From: Cribrihabitans marinus
GTDB lineage: Bacteria > Pseudomonadota > Alphaproteobacteria > Rhodobacterales > Rhodobacteraceae
Direction of reading: 5' to 3'
Length of the DNA: 64,000 nt
NCBI RefSeq assembly: GCF_900109035.1
Contig: NZ_FNYD01000003.1
Coordinates: forward strand, 186,001-250,000
Below the pieces are notes generated by a model that did no database searches, was not told the origin of the DNA, and saw only the letters and a program-made list of their open reading frames with translations. The stretch's first letter is position 1; every line of letters starts with the position of its first letter. The translations under genes and the position numbers were made by a program. Shown one piece after another: positions 25,754 through 35,093 of the stretch.

Positions 25754-26911
25754 TCAGAAGTAGAAGCCGACCTTGAGGCCGAAGCTGACCGCGTCGTTGT
25801 CCTGGAAATCGGCCCGCGCGACATCCGGCGTTCCGGTTTCGGCGAAGGCATCGCCCAGATCGGTGTAACGGACACCGCCCGAGACCTTCATGTTGCCCTG
25901 GGTGTATTGCAGGCCCAGCGAAATGCTCTTGAACCCGTTGGTGGGCGCCAGCGGCGAGACCAGGTTATCGCTGTCGGCGTCCTCGTAGCCCAGCGAGACC
26001 GAGCCGGCCCAGTTCTCGGTGAACTGGCGCGCGACGCCGAGGTTGTAGGTGATGGTGTCGTTGAGATCGATGAGGTTCGCGCTCGGCAGGGTGCCAAAGG
26101 GCGTCGCAATGGCGGTGGTCAGCAACTGCGTCTCGCTGTGGTCGGCCCAGCGGATCGACCCGAACAGCAGCGTGTCCTCGGCAATGCCCGACTGGAAATC
26201 GAGGTTGACCGATTGCGGGGTCTTCACGTCCTTGACGCCCTGGATCGAACCCGGAAGGCCCGCCAGCGTCTCGGTGCTGGCAAAGTCATGCTCGATCTCG
26301 GACTGATAGGTCAGCGCGACACGCAGGGCGATGTCGGGGATCTCATAGGCGGCACCGGCAACCCAGCCGACCGCGGCATCCCGGTTCAGTCCGATGTCAT
26401 ACCCGTTGAACGGGCCATAGGCCGCGCCACGCAGACGGATGCGCCCGTCGATGCGCTGGTAGCGCAGACCGCCATGAACGCTCCAGGTGTCGTTGAACTG
26501 ATACCGCACCAGGCCGGTCAGCGCGTCGGAATCGGCAAAGGCCTGGGTGCCGCCCAGCAGGAGCGAGCCGGGTGTGTTGGGGTTGGCGTCTGCGGTGGGA
26601 TAGCTGATATCCGATCCCCAGGGCTGGTCGTAGATCAGCGCAAAGGATACCTGGTCGCTGAGCTGGTATTTCAGGCCGGCACCGAACTGGGAGAAATCCT
26701 GCGCGACGCCGCCCGACGGCGTGCCAAAGGGGTTCAGCGTGGCAACGTCGTTGCCGGTCACGTCCGGCTGCGCCCGTCCCACCGAGAACTCGGCATAGTT
26801 TCCCTTTTCGAACAGCAGGGTAATCGGCTGACCGGTGCGGTCCAGGCCGCCTGCGGCCGCTGCCGTTGCTGTCAAGCTGAAAGCGGCCACGCCGCCCATG
26901 ATCGAACGCAT
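25754..26911 (-). CDS. FadL/OmpP1/TodX-family outer-membrane transport protein
   Basis: The 385-residue barrel protein has a signal peptide (residues 1-21, ending TATAAAAG) and the FadL-type N-terminal hatch segment GGLDRTGQPITLLFEKGNYAEF. It then has alternating beta strands and a C-terminal FGLKVGFYF ending in Phe. Members take up long-chain fatty acids or hydrophobic compounds across the outer membrane. Start 26911 has a GGGAGGAG ribosome site. An inverted repeat lies 68 bases upstream and a strong terminator follows, so it is probably a single-gene unit. Confidence 0.9.
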   Translation of the reverse strand: MRSIMGGVAAFSLTATAAAAGGLDRTGQPITLLFEKGNYAEFSVGRAQPDVTGNDVATLNPFGTPSGGVAQDFSQFGAGLKYQLSDQVSFALIYDQPWGSDISYPTADANPNTPGSLLLGGTQAFADSDALTGLVRYQFNDTWSVHGGLRYQRIDGRIRLRGAAYGPFNGYDIGLNRDAAVGWVAGAAYEIPDIALRVALTYQSEIEHDFASTETLAGLPGSIQGVKDVKTPQSVNLDFQSGIAEDTLLFGSIRWADHSETQLLTTAIATPFGTLPSANLIDLNDTITYNLGVARQFTENWAGSVSLGYEDADSDNLVSPLAPTNGFKSISLGLQYTQGNMKVSGGVRYTDLGDAFAETGTPDVARADFQDNDAVSFGLKVGFYF

Positions 26912-26978
26912 ATTCTGTCTCCTCCCGATGTGCCTTGGGCACTGCCCTGTGTGATCGTTGTTGCTTTCAAGGGGCAGA

Positions 26979-26997
26979 GTGGTCAATTCCTGACCAC
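26979..26997. promoter_or_regulatory. inverted repeat upstream of the FadL-type gene
   Basis: GTGGTCA (26979-26985), spacer ATTCC, TGACCAC (26991-26997) is a perfect 7-bp dyad, 68 bases before the FadL-type start. TGGTC/GACCA half-sites recall GntR/FadR-class operators, but the spacing differs from E. coli FadR, so the binding protein is open. Confidence 0.4.
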
Positions 26998-27024
26998 ACG
27001 TAAAGCGGGCGCCGCGACGCAGGG

Positions 27025-27924
27025 TCACAATTGTCGCCGGGCGTTGCGGGATTCACTCAACACGTTAATGTAATTGCTTGCAAAAATGACGGCCGCGCCG
27101 ACGAAGACCCAAGGATCCAGCGCCTCGTGGTAAAGCAGCATGCCCAGGATGGCGATGACTGGCAGACGAGCAAAATCGAAGGGAATGACCACCGAGGCCG
27201 GGGCGATGGACAGGGCGCTGGCGATGCAGAAATGCGCCATCAACCCGCCCAGGGCGATCAGCACCAGCCAGGGCGCCGTTGTCGCGTCAGGCAGCGCGAT
27301 GTCGCCGTCGAATCCCGAGGCCGCCAGGCCCAGGAAAAGCTGCATCAGGGTCAGCCAGAACATGATGCAGCCCACGGTCTCGGTGCTGGTCAGCCGCTTG
27401 GTCTGGATGGTGGTGAGCGCAAAGAACACCGCCGCGCCGGCGGCGGCCAGGATGCCCGCGCTGATCGGGTCGGCGCCGGGGCGGGCGACGATCAGGATGC
27501 CCAGGAAACCCAGCAGCGCCGACAGCACCCGCAGCGGCGTCAACCGCTCGCCCAAAAGGAGCGGCGACAGGATGATGACCCACAGCGGCTGAGTGAATTC
27601 CAGCGCAAAGACCTGCGCCAGCGGGATCGACGCGATGGCATAGAACCACAGGTTCTGCCCGGTGAAATGCAGCACGTTGCGGATGCCGTGCTGGCCGATC
27701 TTTTGCCGCGAAACCTGGTGCAGCGTGCCGCGCAGCGCCAGGATAGCGACCACGATCACGAAGCCGATGGCGCTGCGATATGTCATGATTTCAAAGGTAT
27801 CGAGCGCGAAGCTCACCTCGCGACCGGCAATGGCCATCGCCGAGAACGAGGCGATGGCGCCGGTCATCCACAGCGCCGCCCTGAGCGCCGGCGCTGGCTC
27901 GGCCGGGGGTGCGCTCACTCCCAC
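27025..27924 (-). CDS. EamA/DMT-family transporter
   Basis: The 299-residue protein has ten hydrophobic helices in two EamA repeats, with the typical [21 protein letters not shown] segment read at about residues 110-130. It begins inside the end of guaA (10-base overlap), so it is translated from the guaA transcript. The cargo is unknown; a nucleobase or nucleoside would fit the guaA linkage but this is speculative. Confidence 0.9.
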   Translation of the reverse strand: MGVSAPPAEPAPALRAALWMTGAIASFSAMAIAGREVSFALDTFEIMTYRSAIGFVIVVAILALRGTLHQVSRQKIGQHGIRNVLHFTGQNLWFYAIASIPLAQVFALEFTQPLWVIILSPLLLGERLTPLRVLSALLGFLGILIVARPGADPISAGILAAAGAAVFFALTTIQTKRLTSTETVGCIMFWLTLMQLFLGLAASGFDGDIALPDATTAPWLVLIALGGLMAHFCIASALSIAPASVVIPFDFARLPVIAILGMLLYHEALDPWVFVGAAVIFASNYINVLSESRNARRQL

Positions 27925-29477
27925 TCGATGGTGCCGGGCGGCTTCGAGGTGATGTCATAGGTGCACCGGTTGATGCCCTTGACCTCGTTGATGATGCGGG
28001 TCGCGGTCTCGCCCAGGAAGTCGTGCGAGAAGGGGTAGTAGTCGGCCGTCATCCCGTCGACGCTGGTCACCGCGCGCAGCGCGCAGGCGAAGTCATAGGT
28101 GCGCCCGTCGCCCATCACGCCCACGGTCCGCACCGGCAGGATGGCGACGAAGGCCTGCCAGATCTCGTCATAGAGGCCGTGCCGGCGGATCTGGTCGATG
28201 AAGATCGCGTCCGCCTCGCGCAGGATCGCCAGTTTCTCGCGGGTGATCTCGCCCGGGCAGCGGATCGCCAGGCCGGGGCCGGGAAACGGATGGCGGCCGA
28301 TGAAGCTGTCGGGCAGGCCCAGCTCGCGGCCCAGCTCGCGCACCTCGTCCTTGAACAGCTCGCGCAGCGGCTCGACCAGTTTCAGACCCATCTTCTCGGG
28401 CAGGCCGCCAACGTTGTGGTGCGATTTGATGGTGACCGAAGGCCCGCCCGAGAACGAGACGGATTCGATCACGTCGGGATAGAGCGTGCCCTGAGCCAGG
28501 AACTCGGCCCCCTCGATCGAATCCGCGTGTTTCTGGAACACGTCGATGAACAGCCGGCCGATGATCTTGCGCTTCGTCTCGGGATCGGACACGCCGTCCA
28601 GCTCGCCCAGGAACAGATCGCTCTCGTCGGCGTGGATCAGCGGAATGTTGTAGTTGTCGCGGAACATCGCGACCACTTCCTCGGCCTCGTTCTTGCGCAG
28701 GAGTCCGTGATCGACGAAGACGCAGGTCAGCTGATCGCCGATCGCCTCGTGGATCAGCACGGCGGCCACCGAACTGTCGACACCGCCGGACAGGCCGCAG
28801 ATCACCTTGCGGTCGCCGACCTGCTCGCGGATCTTGCGGATCGCCTCTTCCTTGTAGGCATCCATCGTCCAGTCGCCGGTGAAACCCGCCAGGCGCACGA
28901 AGTTCTCATAGAGCGTCCGGCCGTTCGGCGTGTGGTGCACCTCGGGGTGGAACTGCACGGCGAAAAAGTTGCGCTCCAGGTCCGCGGTGATCGCAAAGGG
29001 CGCGTGCGGCGAAGTGCCGTAGACGCGGAAGCCGGAGGCAAGCTCGGACACGTGGTCGCCGTGGCTCATCCAGACCTGCTCGCGCTCTTCCAGGAACCAG
29101 CCGTTGAGCAGGGCGATACGTTCCTCGGTCGGGGCGACATAGGCGCGGCCGAACTCGGCGGTGCCGTGACCCGAGACGACCTGGCCGCCCAGCTGTTCCA
29201 TCATCACCTGCTGGCCATAGCAGATGCCCAGGATCGGCACGCCGTAGTCGAAGATTTCCTGCGGCGCGCGCGGGCTGCCCTCGCGGGTGACGCTGTCGGG
29301 GCCGCCCGAGAAGATGATCGCCCTTGGCCCCATCTGACGCACCAGGTCCATGGTCACGTTCTGGTAGGGATGGATCTCGCAATAGACGTTCAGCTCGCGC
29401 AGGCGGCGGGCGATCAGCTGCGTTACCTGGCTGCCGAAATCGACGATCAGAAGGCGGTCATGGGATGTCTGGTTCAT
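27915..29477 (-). CDS. guaA: GMP synthase (glutamine-hydrolysing)
   Basis: The 520-residue enzyme converts XMP to GMP. The N-terminal class I glutamine amidotransferase (about residues 8-200) has the nucleophile Cys86 in GICYGQQ. The ATP-pyrophosphatase domain has the [10 protein letters not shown] loop, and the C-terminal GMP synthase dimerisation domain ends with KPPGTIEWE. Start 29477 was chosen because family members begin just before LLIVDFGSQ. An EamA transporter gene overlaps its 3' end. Confidence 0.98.
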   Translation of the reverse strand: MNQTSHDRLLIVDFGSQVTQLIARRLRELNVYCEIHPYQNVTMDLVRQMGPRAIIFSGGPDSVTREGSPRAPQEIFDYGVPILGICYGQQVMMEQLGGQVVSGHGTAEFGRAYVAPTEERIALLNGWFLEEREQVWMSHGDHVSELASGFRVYGTSPHAPFAITADLERNFFAVQFHPEVHHTPNGRTLYENFVRLAGFTGDWTMDAYKEEAIRKIREQVGDRKVICGLSGGVDSSVAAVLIHEAIGDQLTCVFVDHGLLRKNEAEEVVAMFRDNYNIPLIHADESDLFLGELDGVSDPETKRKIIGRLFIDVFQKHADSIEGAEFLAQGTLYPDVIESVSFSGGPSVTIKSHHNVGGLPEKMGLKLVEPLRELFKDEVRELGRELGLPDSFIGRHPFPGPGLAIRCPGEITREKLAILREADAIFIDQIRRHGLYDEIWQAFVAILPVRTVGVMGDGRTYDFACALRAVTSVDGMTADYYPFSHDFLGETATRIINEVKGINRCTYDITSKPPGTIEWE

Positions 29478-29554
29478 GGCGAAGCTACTAGGTTGCGTGT
29501 TGTGCGAGTGCAAGACTATTCATCGCTCCGAACCATCCCCGGAGGGCCTGAGGA

Positions 29555-29992
29555 ATGACAACACCCATCCTGCGCGCCGCGCGGCCCGGGGAGGTCGCGG
29601 CGATCGACCGGGTGATCCGGCGCGCCTATGCGGCCGATCGGGCCCGGCTGGAGGATCTGCCGGATGTGACGGAGGGGCTGGCCGAGGAGGTGGCCCGCCG
29701 CACGGTGATAGTGGCCGATGCCGGTGCGGGTATCGCGGGCGTGGCGATCTGCGGGTCCGCGGCCGAGGGGTTCCGGATCTTCAACGTCGCGGTGGATCCC
29801 GGCTCTGCCGGGGCGGGACTGGGCCGGTCGCTGATGGCCGAGGCGGAACGGCTTGCCCGCGAAAACGGCCATAGGGTGATGCAGCTGACCACCCATGTCG
29901 GCATGGACCGCACGCGCGCCTTCTATGCGCGGATGGGCTGGGAGGAGACCGGGATTACCGGCAACGCCGTGGCGATGCGCAAGCGGCTGTGA
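29555..29992 (+). CDS. GNAT-family N-acetyltransferase
   Basis: The 145-residue protein has the GNAT fold, with the acetyl-CoA-binding motif A around VDPGSAGAGLGRSLMAEAERLA (residues about 80-101) and the C-terminal FYARMGWEETG motif. The acceptor is unknown. It is divergent from guaA by 77 bases and convergent with the DUF2270 gene. A GGAGGG site precedes the start. Confidence 0.88.
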   Translation: MTTPILRAARPGEVAAIDRVIRRAYAADRARLEDLPDVTEGLAEEVARRTVIVADAGAGIAGVAICGSAAEGFRIFNVAVDPGSAGAGLGRSLMAEAERLARENGHRVMQLTTHVGMDRTRAFYARMGWEETGITGNAVAMRKRL

Positions 29993-30005
29993 TCGCGGCG
30001 GGCGG

Positions 30006-30734
30006 TCACCCCATCGACGACGAACTTCCGTCGGCGCGGCGGGCCGACCGGTCCTGGTCCACCCGCCAACTCCAGAACGCGATGGCGGACCAGCAGGCGA
30101 CATAGGCCAGCCCGGTCAGGACGATGATCTCGCCCGGCAGCGGGCCGACATTGGCGCGATCCAACGCCTGCGAGAGCGACTGAACCGGCGTGGGGTGGAT
30201 GGCCAGCTTGCCGGCAAAGGCCAGCGACTGGATCAGCAGGATCCAGAGATAGTTGCGGCGGATGCGCCGGCCGATCGCGATCAGTAGGCTCACGTGATAG
30301 CGCGGTTGCACGTAGTCGCGGGCCAGCACCTTCTGCCAGTCCTCCTCCATATGCAGGTCGCCGTCATGCAGCAGCGGCGCATAGAAATGCGTCTCGAGCC
30401 AGCGCGCCCGCGCGCGCCAGACATTGAAATAGCGATAGCGCCGCGCTTCGAGCATCAGGAACAGGATGATCAGCACGCCGACCAGAACCAGCGGCAGCGG
30501 GGTGGCATTGGGCGAGGCGAAGGAGATGGACAGCGCGACGCCCAGGGTGACCACCGCCCAGTTGGTCGTAGTGTCCAGCCGGGTGCGCCAGATCGTGCTG
30601 CGATAGACCTCGCCGCGATAGAGATGCGCCACCGCGCCGATCTCGGCCGCGCTCAGCGTCTTGCGCTCGGTCTGGTCCTGGGAAATCGCCTTGTCCCCCC
30701 GCGCCTGTTCCCGGCCATGATGCCCGGCGGGCAA
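30006..30734 (-). CDS. DUF2270-family integral membrane protein
   Basis: The 242-residue protein opens with a hydrophilic segment and the family-typical HLYRGEVYRSTIWRTRLDTT block (about residues 37-56). Two membrane helices follow (about 58-95) and two more lie near residues 160-175 and 200-220. The function of DUF2270 is unknown. It is divergent from the MttB-like gene; no co-transcribed partner is visible. Confidence 0.82.
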   Translation of the reverse strand: MPAGHHGREQARGDKAISQDQTERKTLSAAEIGAVAHLYRGEVYRSTIWRTRLDTTTNWAVVTLGVALSISFASPNATPLPLVLVGVLIILFLMLEARRYRYFNVWRARARWLETHFYAPLLHDGDLHMEEDWQKVLARDYVQPRYHVSLLIAIGRRIRRNYLWILLIQSLAFAGKLAIHPTPVQSLSQALDRANVGPLPGEIIVLTGLAYVACWSAIAFWSWRVDQDRSARRADGSSSSMG

Positions 30735-30868
30735 CGTCGGGTCAAAGGCTTAGAGGTGTCGCGCGCATGTCGCTTTTTCCCCAAAGGCGCCGCAATCCAT
30801 ATCTGTCGGGCCTGCGCCATCCTGTAACAAGGGGGCGCAATTCACTCCTATCCGGGGATCAGACACCT

Positions 30869-32413
30869 ATGGCTGACGCAAGCACGCGGCGCAGATCACG
30901 GGGCGGCGGCGGCGCCGCCCGCCGTGCGGAACGCACGGCGGTTTCCTTCGAGACCGCGAAATACATCGAGCGGAACATACCGAATTTCGAGGTTCTGAAC
31001 GAAGAGGCGCTGGAGGTCATCGAGACCAACGCCGAAACGGTGCTGGAAGAGATCGGCGTCAACTTCGTCGAGAACCCCGCCGCCCTGGCGCGCTGGCGCG
31101 AGGCCGGTGCCGAGGTCGAGGGCGAGCGCGTGCGGATCCCGCGCGGCCTGGCGCGCAAGCTGTGCGCGACCGCCCCGTCGCAATTCACCCAGCACGCCCG
31201 CAACCCCGAGAAATCGGTGGTCATCGGCGGGCGCAACCTGGTGCTGGCCCCGGTCTATGGCCCGCCCTTCGTGCGCGACGCCTTCGGCGGCCGGCGCTAT
31301 GCCACGATGGACGACTTCAAGAAGTTCGTGAAACTGGCCTACATGTCGAAATGGCTGCACCATTCCGGCGGCACCGTGTGCGAACCGACCGACATCCCGG
31401 TCAACAAGCGTCACCTGGACATGCTGTCGGCGCATATGACGCTGAGCGACAAGCCGTTCATGGGCTCGGTGACGGACCCGTCGCGGGCGCAGGATTCAGT
31501 GGACATGTGCGGCGTGCTGTTCGGCAAGGAGTTCGTGCAGGACAACACGGTGATGACCTCGCTGGTCAACATCAACTCGCCGATGACCTTCGACGAGGTG
31601 ATGATGGGCGCGCTCGAGGTCTATGCGACCAACAACCAGGCCTGCATCGTCTCGCCCTTCATCGTCGGCGGCGCGATGGCACCGGTCTCGGTGGCGGGCA
31701 CGCTTACGCAGGTTCTGGCCGAGGTGATGGCGGGGATCGCCTATTCACAGCTGATCCGGCCCGGCGCCCCGGTCATCTTCGGCGCCTTCGTGACCTCGAT
31801 CGACATGAATTCCGGCGCGCCCACCTTCGGCACGCCGGAGGCCTCGCTGATCACCTATGGGGCCGGTCAGCTGGCCCGGCGCATGGGCCTGCCGTTCCGG
31901 TCGGCCGGCTCGTTCTGCGGCTCGAAACTGCCCGACGCGCAGGCGGCCTACGAGACCGCCAATTCTCTGAACATGGGGCTTCTGGCCGGCGTCAACTTCA
32001 TGCTGCATGCCTGCGGCTGGCTGGAAGGCGGGCTGGTGGCCGATTTCGAGAAATTCGTGATGGATGCCGACCAGCTGGGCGCGCTGCATGGCCTGGCCAA
32101 GGGCGTCAACCATGACGAGAACGGCCAGGCGATGGACGCCATCCGCGAGGTCGGCCCCGGCGGGCACTATCTGGGCTGCGCCCATACCCAGGCGAATTTC
32201 AAATCCGCCTTCTGGAAGACGGATCTGCTCGACTACAAACCCTTCGAGACCTGGGAGGAAGAGGGCGGCCGCGACACGCGCATGCTGGCCTCGGCCCGGG
32301 TCGAGCGGCTGCTGTCCACCTATGAGCAGCCGGCGCTGGACCCGGCCATCGCCGAGGCGCTGGCGGCGTTCGTCGACGAGAAGAAGGCGTCGATGCCGGA
32401 CGCCTTCATGTAG
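30869..32413 (+). CDS. MttB-like (trimethylamine methyltransferase superfamily) protein, non-pyrrolysine
   Basis: The 514-residue protein is full length for the MttB superfamily of corrinoid-dependent methyltransferases, which demethylate quaternary or tertiary amines such as glycine betaine. The frame has no internal amber codon, so unlike methanogen MttB it has no pyrrolysine. The barrel blocks are visible (SPFIVGGAMAPVSVAG, SCG-type FRSAGSFCGSK, HACGWLEGGL). Start 30869 follows a GGGG site and excludes an unsupported 34-residue extension. The N-terminus is Arg/Gly-rich. No corrinoid protein or activator gene is adjacent, so its methyl acceptor must be encoded elsewhere. Confidence 0.88.
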   Translation: MADASTRRRSRGGGGAARRAERTAVSFETAKYIERNIPNFEVLNEEALEVIETNAETVLEEIGVNFVENPAALARWREAGAEVEGERVRIPRGLARKLCATAPSQFTQHARNPEKSVVIGGRNLVLAPVYGPPFVRDAFGGRRYATMDDFKKFVKLAYMSKWLHHSGGTVCEPTDIPVNKRHLDMLSAHMTLSDKPFMGSVTDPSRAQDSVDMCGVLFGKEFVQDNTVMTSLVNINSPMTFDEVMMGALEVYATNNQACIVSPFIVGGAMAPVSVAGTLTQVLAEVMAGIAYSQLIRPGAPVIFGAFVTSIDMNSGAPTFGTPEASLITYGAGQLARRMGLPFRSAGSFCGSKLPDAQAAYETANSLNMGLLAGVNFMLHACGWLEGGLVADFEKFVMDADQLGALHGLAKGVNHDENGQAMDAIREVGPGGHYLGCAHTQANFKSAFWKTDLLDYKPFETWEEEGGRDTRMLASARVERLLSTYEQPALDPAIAEALAAFVDEKKASMPDAFM

Positions 32414-32415
32414 CG

Positions 32416-32712
32416 TCACTCCGGCGCGGTGCGGCTGGCTGCGAGCAGCTGCGCCTCGCCCATCATCGCGATCAACAGGTCCAGATGCCGGGTCAGCGAG
32501 TACCCGGCATCTTCCTGTTTGCGCTGGTCGTCCAGGCCGCGCTCCAACTCCATCAGGCGCATCAGCGCCGCCGCCGGGCGCGGCAGGGCGCCATAGCCCA
32601 GCACCCGCTGCAGGTGGCGGTCGCGGTTGTAGTCCTGCGCGCCGAAACGCGCCGCACGGATCAGCAGGCGGGGGCGGCGAAGCGTGGAGAGCATGGTCAT
32701 CAGGTCTTGCAT
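32416..32712 (-). CDS. small DUF6477-type protein
   Basis: The 98-residue protein starts MQDLMTMLSTLRRPRLLIRAARFG and ends with the HLDLLIAMMGEAQLLAA helix. It is mostly helical and basic at the N-terminus. I recognise it as a Rhodobacteraceae-restricted family (DUF6477, from memory) without known function. It is divergent from a DUF6456 regulator-like gene across 238 AT-rich bases and convergent with the MttB-like gene, two bases between stops. Confidence 0.75.
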   Translation of the reverse strand: MQDLMTMLSTLRRPRLLIRAARFGAQDYNRDRHLQRVLGYGALPRPAAALMRLMELERGLDDQRKQEDAGYSLTRHLDLLIAMMGEAQLLAASRTAPE

Positions 32713-32758
32713 GGGCGGGGTTCCTTCGTTTGGTGACGTGGTTGCGTCGTTTCTGCCA

Positions 32759-32886
32759 CAATCTTAGGTTGCGTTGCCGCTCTCATGCAATCAGCGCGCG
32801 ATGGCTTTACCGCTGTTTATCCTTTCGAAACAATTATCAAGCGGCTGCCAGATCTTAACGAACAGGTAATCAATGCAATCTTAGGT
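32759..32886. promoter_or_regulatory. AT-rich divergent promoter region with direct repeats and a CtrA-like site
   Basis: CAATCTTAGGT occurs twice as an exact 11-base direct repeat (32759-32769 and 32876-32886). Between them TTAA-N7-GTAA (32855-32869) is one base off the CtrA consensus TTAA-N7-TTAA. The region serves the divergent DUF6477 and DUF6456 genes and is clearly richer in A/T than its surroundings. Confidence 0.35.
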
Positions 32887-32950
32887 AGATTTCGTGTTGA
32901 GCGGGGTTCGTGGGCGGCTGGGTCGAAATTGTCATCAGGGATGGAGTGTT

Positions 32951-34021
32951 ATGGACAAGGTCACCGCAATTTCCGCGCCGGGTTGGGTTCCCGAGGGGGT
33001 GGCGCGCTATCTCGCGCATACCCATGCCGGGCGGCCGATCCGAGATCTGGCGCGCGCGGCCGGGTGCCATGCCTCGACCGTGCTGCGGCAGATCCGCAGG
33101 GTCGAGATGCGCCGCGACGATCCGCTTGTGGATGCGGCGCTGGACGCGCTGGCGCCGCAATTCGCCGCGCCCGGGCCCGTTGAGGGCGGTCCGGCGGACG
33201 CGCCCGATGCGACCGGCTTCGCCCAGGAGGCCCTGCGGGTTCTGCGGCGCTTGTGCGAAAGCGGTGCCGTGCTGGCGGTGGCCGAGGACATGGACCGCGC
33301 GGTGGTGGTGCGCGATGACGGGGCTGGCGGCAGCGCCCGCACGGCGGTGGTCGAGGCCTCGGTGGCGCAGGGGCTGGCGCTGCAGGACTGGATCGCCTGC
33401 AACGTGCCCGGACGGATCAGCCGCTATCACATCACCGCGTCGGGGCGGGCGGCGCTGGGTCGGCTGGTGGCCGAGGCCGAGAACCGCGCGCGGGTCCGCA
33501 AGGAGGACGGCTTTGCCGAGGCGCAGGCAGGGTTCGCGGGGCCTTCTGCCGCAGCGTCGGCCGCCGGCACCCGCCGCATGCGTTATGGCGTGGCGGAAAG
33601 CCCGTTGATCGCGCTGGCCCGGCGCCGGGACCGGGACGGGCAGCCATTCCTGGACGAGGCGCTGGTGCAGGCCGGCGAGCGCCTGCGCGAGGATTTCGAA
33701 CTGGCGCAGCTGGGGCCGCAGGTGGCCCAGAACTGGGAGCGTTTCCTGACCGGCGGCGGCCGGGCCGGGTTCGGCTCGGACGGTCACGCCACCGCGGGGC
33801 CATCGGACGCGCGAACCCGCGTGGCAAGGGCGCTGGCGGATCTGGGGCCGGGGCTGAGCGACGTGGCGCTGCGCTGCTGCTGCTATCTCGAGGGGCTGGA
33901 ACTGGCGGAGAAACGCATGGGCTGGTCGGCCCGCTCGGGCAAGATCGTCTTGCGGATCGCGCTGCAGCGGTTGCGCCGGCACTATGAGGGGGCGGCGGGG
34001 CAGGATCGGATGATCGGCTGA
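32951..34021 (+). CDS. DUF6456 protein with N-terminal helix-turn-helix
   Basis: The 356-residue protein has an N-terminal helix-turn-helix (about residues 26-50, RPIRDLARAAGCHASTVLRQIRRVE) like those of sequence-specific regulators. A central region has a short winged segment (NVPGRISRYHITASGRAALGRL), and the C-terminal DUF6456 domain (about 215-345) ends LRIALQRLRRHYEG. Such proteins are conserved in Rhodobacteraceae but uncharacterised; DNA binding is inferred from the HTH. Start 32951 has a GGAG site. It is divergent from the DUF6477 gene. Confidence 0.82.
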   Translation: MDKVTAISAPGWVPEGVARYLAHTHAGRPIRDLARAAGCHASTVLRQIRRVEMRRDDPLVDAALDALAPQFAAPGPVEGGPADAPDATGFAQEALRVLRRLCESGAVLAVAEDMDRAVVVRDDGAGGSARTAVVEASVAQGLALQDWIACNVPGRISRYHITASGRAALGRLVAEAENRARVRKEDGFAEAQAGFAGPSAAASAAGTRRMRYGVAESPLIALARRRDRDGQPFLDEALVQAGERLREDFELAQLGPQVAQNWERFLTGGGRAGFGSDGHATAGPSDARTRVARALADLGPGLSDVALRCCCYLEGLELAEKRMGWSARSGKIVLRIALQRLRRHYEGAAGQDRMIG

Positions 34022-34073
34022 TCCCCTCATAGGCGCTTGTTGTCGGAACCGGGTTTCGCGATAATGATCGCCG

Positions 34074-35015
34074 ATGAAGTTCACCCTCCGCCAATTGCAA
34101 TATTTCAAGGCGCTGGCCGATCACCGCAATTTCGGACGCGCCGCCCGCGCCTGCCATGTCTCGCAGCCCGCGCTGTCGGTTCAGATCCGCGCGCTGGAAG
34201 AGGCGATGGGTGGCCGGCTTGCCGAACGCCATGCGCGCGACGTGGTGCTGACGCCGCTGGGGCGCGATGTTCTGGCCGTGGCGCAGGAGGTGCTGGGCGC
34301 GGCCGACCGGCTGGACCGGCTGGCCCGGGACCGCAGCGGCGGGCGCCGGTCGCTGTCGCTGGGCCTGATCCCGACCATGGCGCCCTATCTGCTGCCCGGG
34401 GTTCTGGCGGCCCTGTGCGGCAGCGACCTGTCGTTGCGGGTTCGGGTCCGCGAAGCGCGCACCGAGCGGCTGCTCGAAGCCCTGCGCGCGGGCGAGGTGG
34501 ATGCGGCGGTTCTGGCCCTGCCGGCGGGCGGAACCGATCTGGCGGAGTTTCCCCTGTTCGAGGACCGGTTCCTGCTGGCCGGATCGCGCGAGCGGCTGGC
34601 GGCACTGGCCGCCGGTCCCGAGACGCTGCGCCCCACCGACCTCAAGCCCGCGCAGCTGATGCTGCTGGAGGATGGCCACTGCCTGACCGACCAGGCGCTG
34701 GAGGTCTGCGGGCAGGACCGCAGCGGCGCCGGGATCAACATGGGCGCCTCTTCGCTGGCCACGCTGTCGCGGCTGGTGGCCGAGGGATTCGGGCTGACCC
34801 TGATGCCGGAGCTGGCCGCGCGCTCGGAATCCCGCGGCGTTGCGGGGATGACCCTGCTGCGGTTTCCCGCGCCCGAGCCGTTCCGCACCGTGGGCCTGGT
34901 CCTGCGCGCCTCGTCGCGCGGCGAGGACTGGGCCGGGGGGCTGGCGCAGGCGATCCGTGTGGTGGGCGAGGAAATCGTCCGTGACTGCCGCGAGCGGATC
35001 ACCGACCTGCCGTGA
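34074..35015 (+). CDS. oxyR: OxyR-type LysR regulator
   Basis: The 313-residue LysR protein has the N-terminal HTH (FGRAARACHVSQPALSVQIRALE) and, in its sensor domain, LLEDGHCLTDQALEVC, with Cys203 and Cys212 spaced as Cys199 and Cys208 of E. coli OxyR. These form the peroxide-sensing disulphide, so a hydrogen-peroxide sensor is likely. The next gene, convergent, encodes a peroxiredoxin, a natural regulon member though not divergent from it. It lies 52 bases after the DUF6456 gene. Confidence 0.88.
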   Translation: MKFTLRQLQYFKALADHRNFGRAARACHVSQPALSVQIRALEEAMGGRLAERHARDVVLTPLGRDVLAVAQEVLGAADRLDRLARDRSGGRRSLSLGLIPTMAPYLLPGVLAALCGSDLSLRVRVREARTERLLEALRAGEVDAAVLALPAGGTDLAEFPLFEDRFLLAGSRERLAALAAGPETLRPTDLKPAQLMLLEDGHCLTDQALEVCGQDRSGAGINMGASSLATLSRLVAEGFGLTLMPELAARSESRGVAGMTLLRFPAPEPFRTVGLVLRASSRGEDWAGGLAQAIRVVGEEIVRDCRERITDLP

Positions 35016-35044
35016 CTGTCGGACGGTCCCGCATCGCCACACAG

Positions 35045-35073
35045 AAAAAGGGCCCGCGCGATGCACGGGTCCC
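35045..35073 (-). terminator. Rho-independent terminator of the peroxiredoxin gene
   Basis: On the minus strand GGG-A-CCCG, nine-base loop, CGGG-CCC forms a stem with one bulged A, followed by TTTTT. It lies between the convergent oxyR and peroxiredoxin stops. Confidence 0.7.
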
Positions 35074-35093
35074 TCTGCGTCCCGCGGTCGGGA

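Noticed and set aside
30869-32413. Possible pyrrolysine-encoding amber codon in the MttB-like gene
   Set aside because: The frame is continuous with no internal TAG, so no pyrrolysine is encoded.
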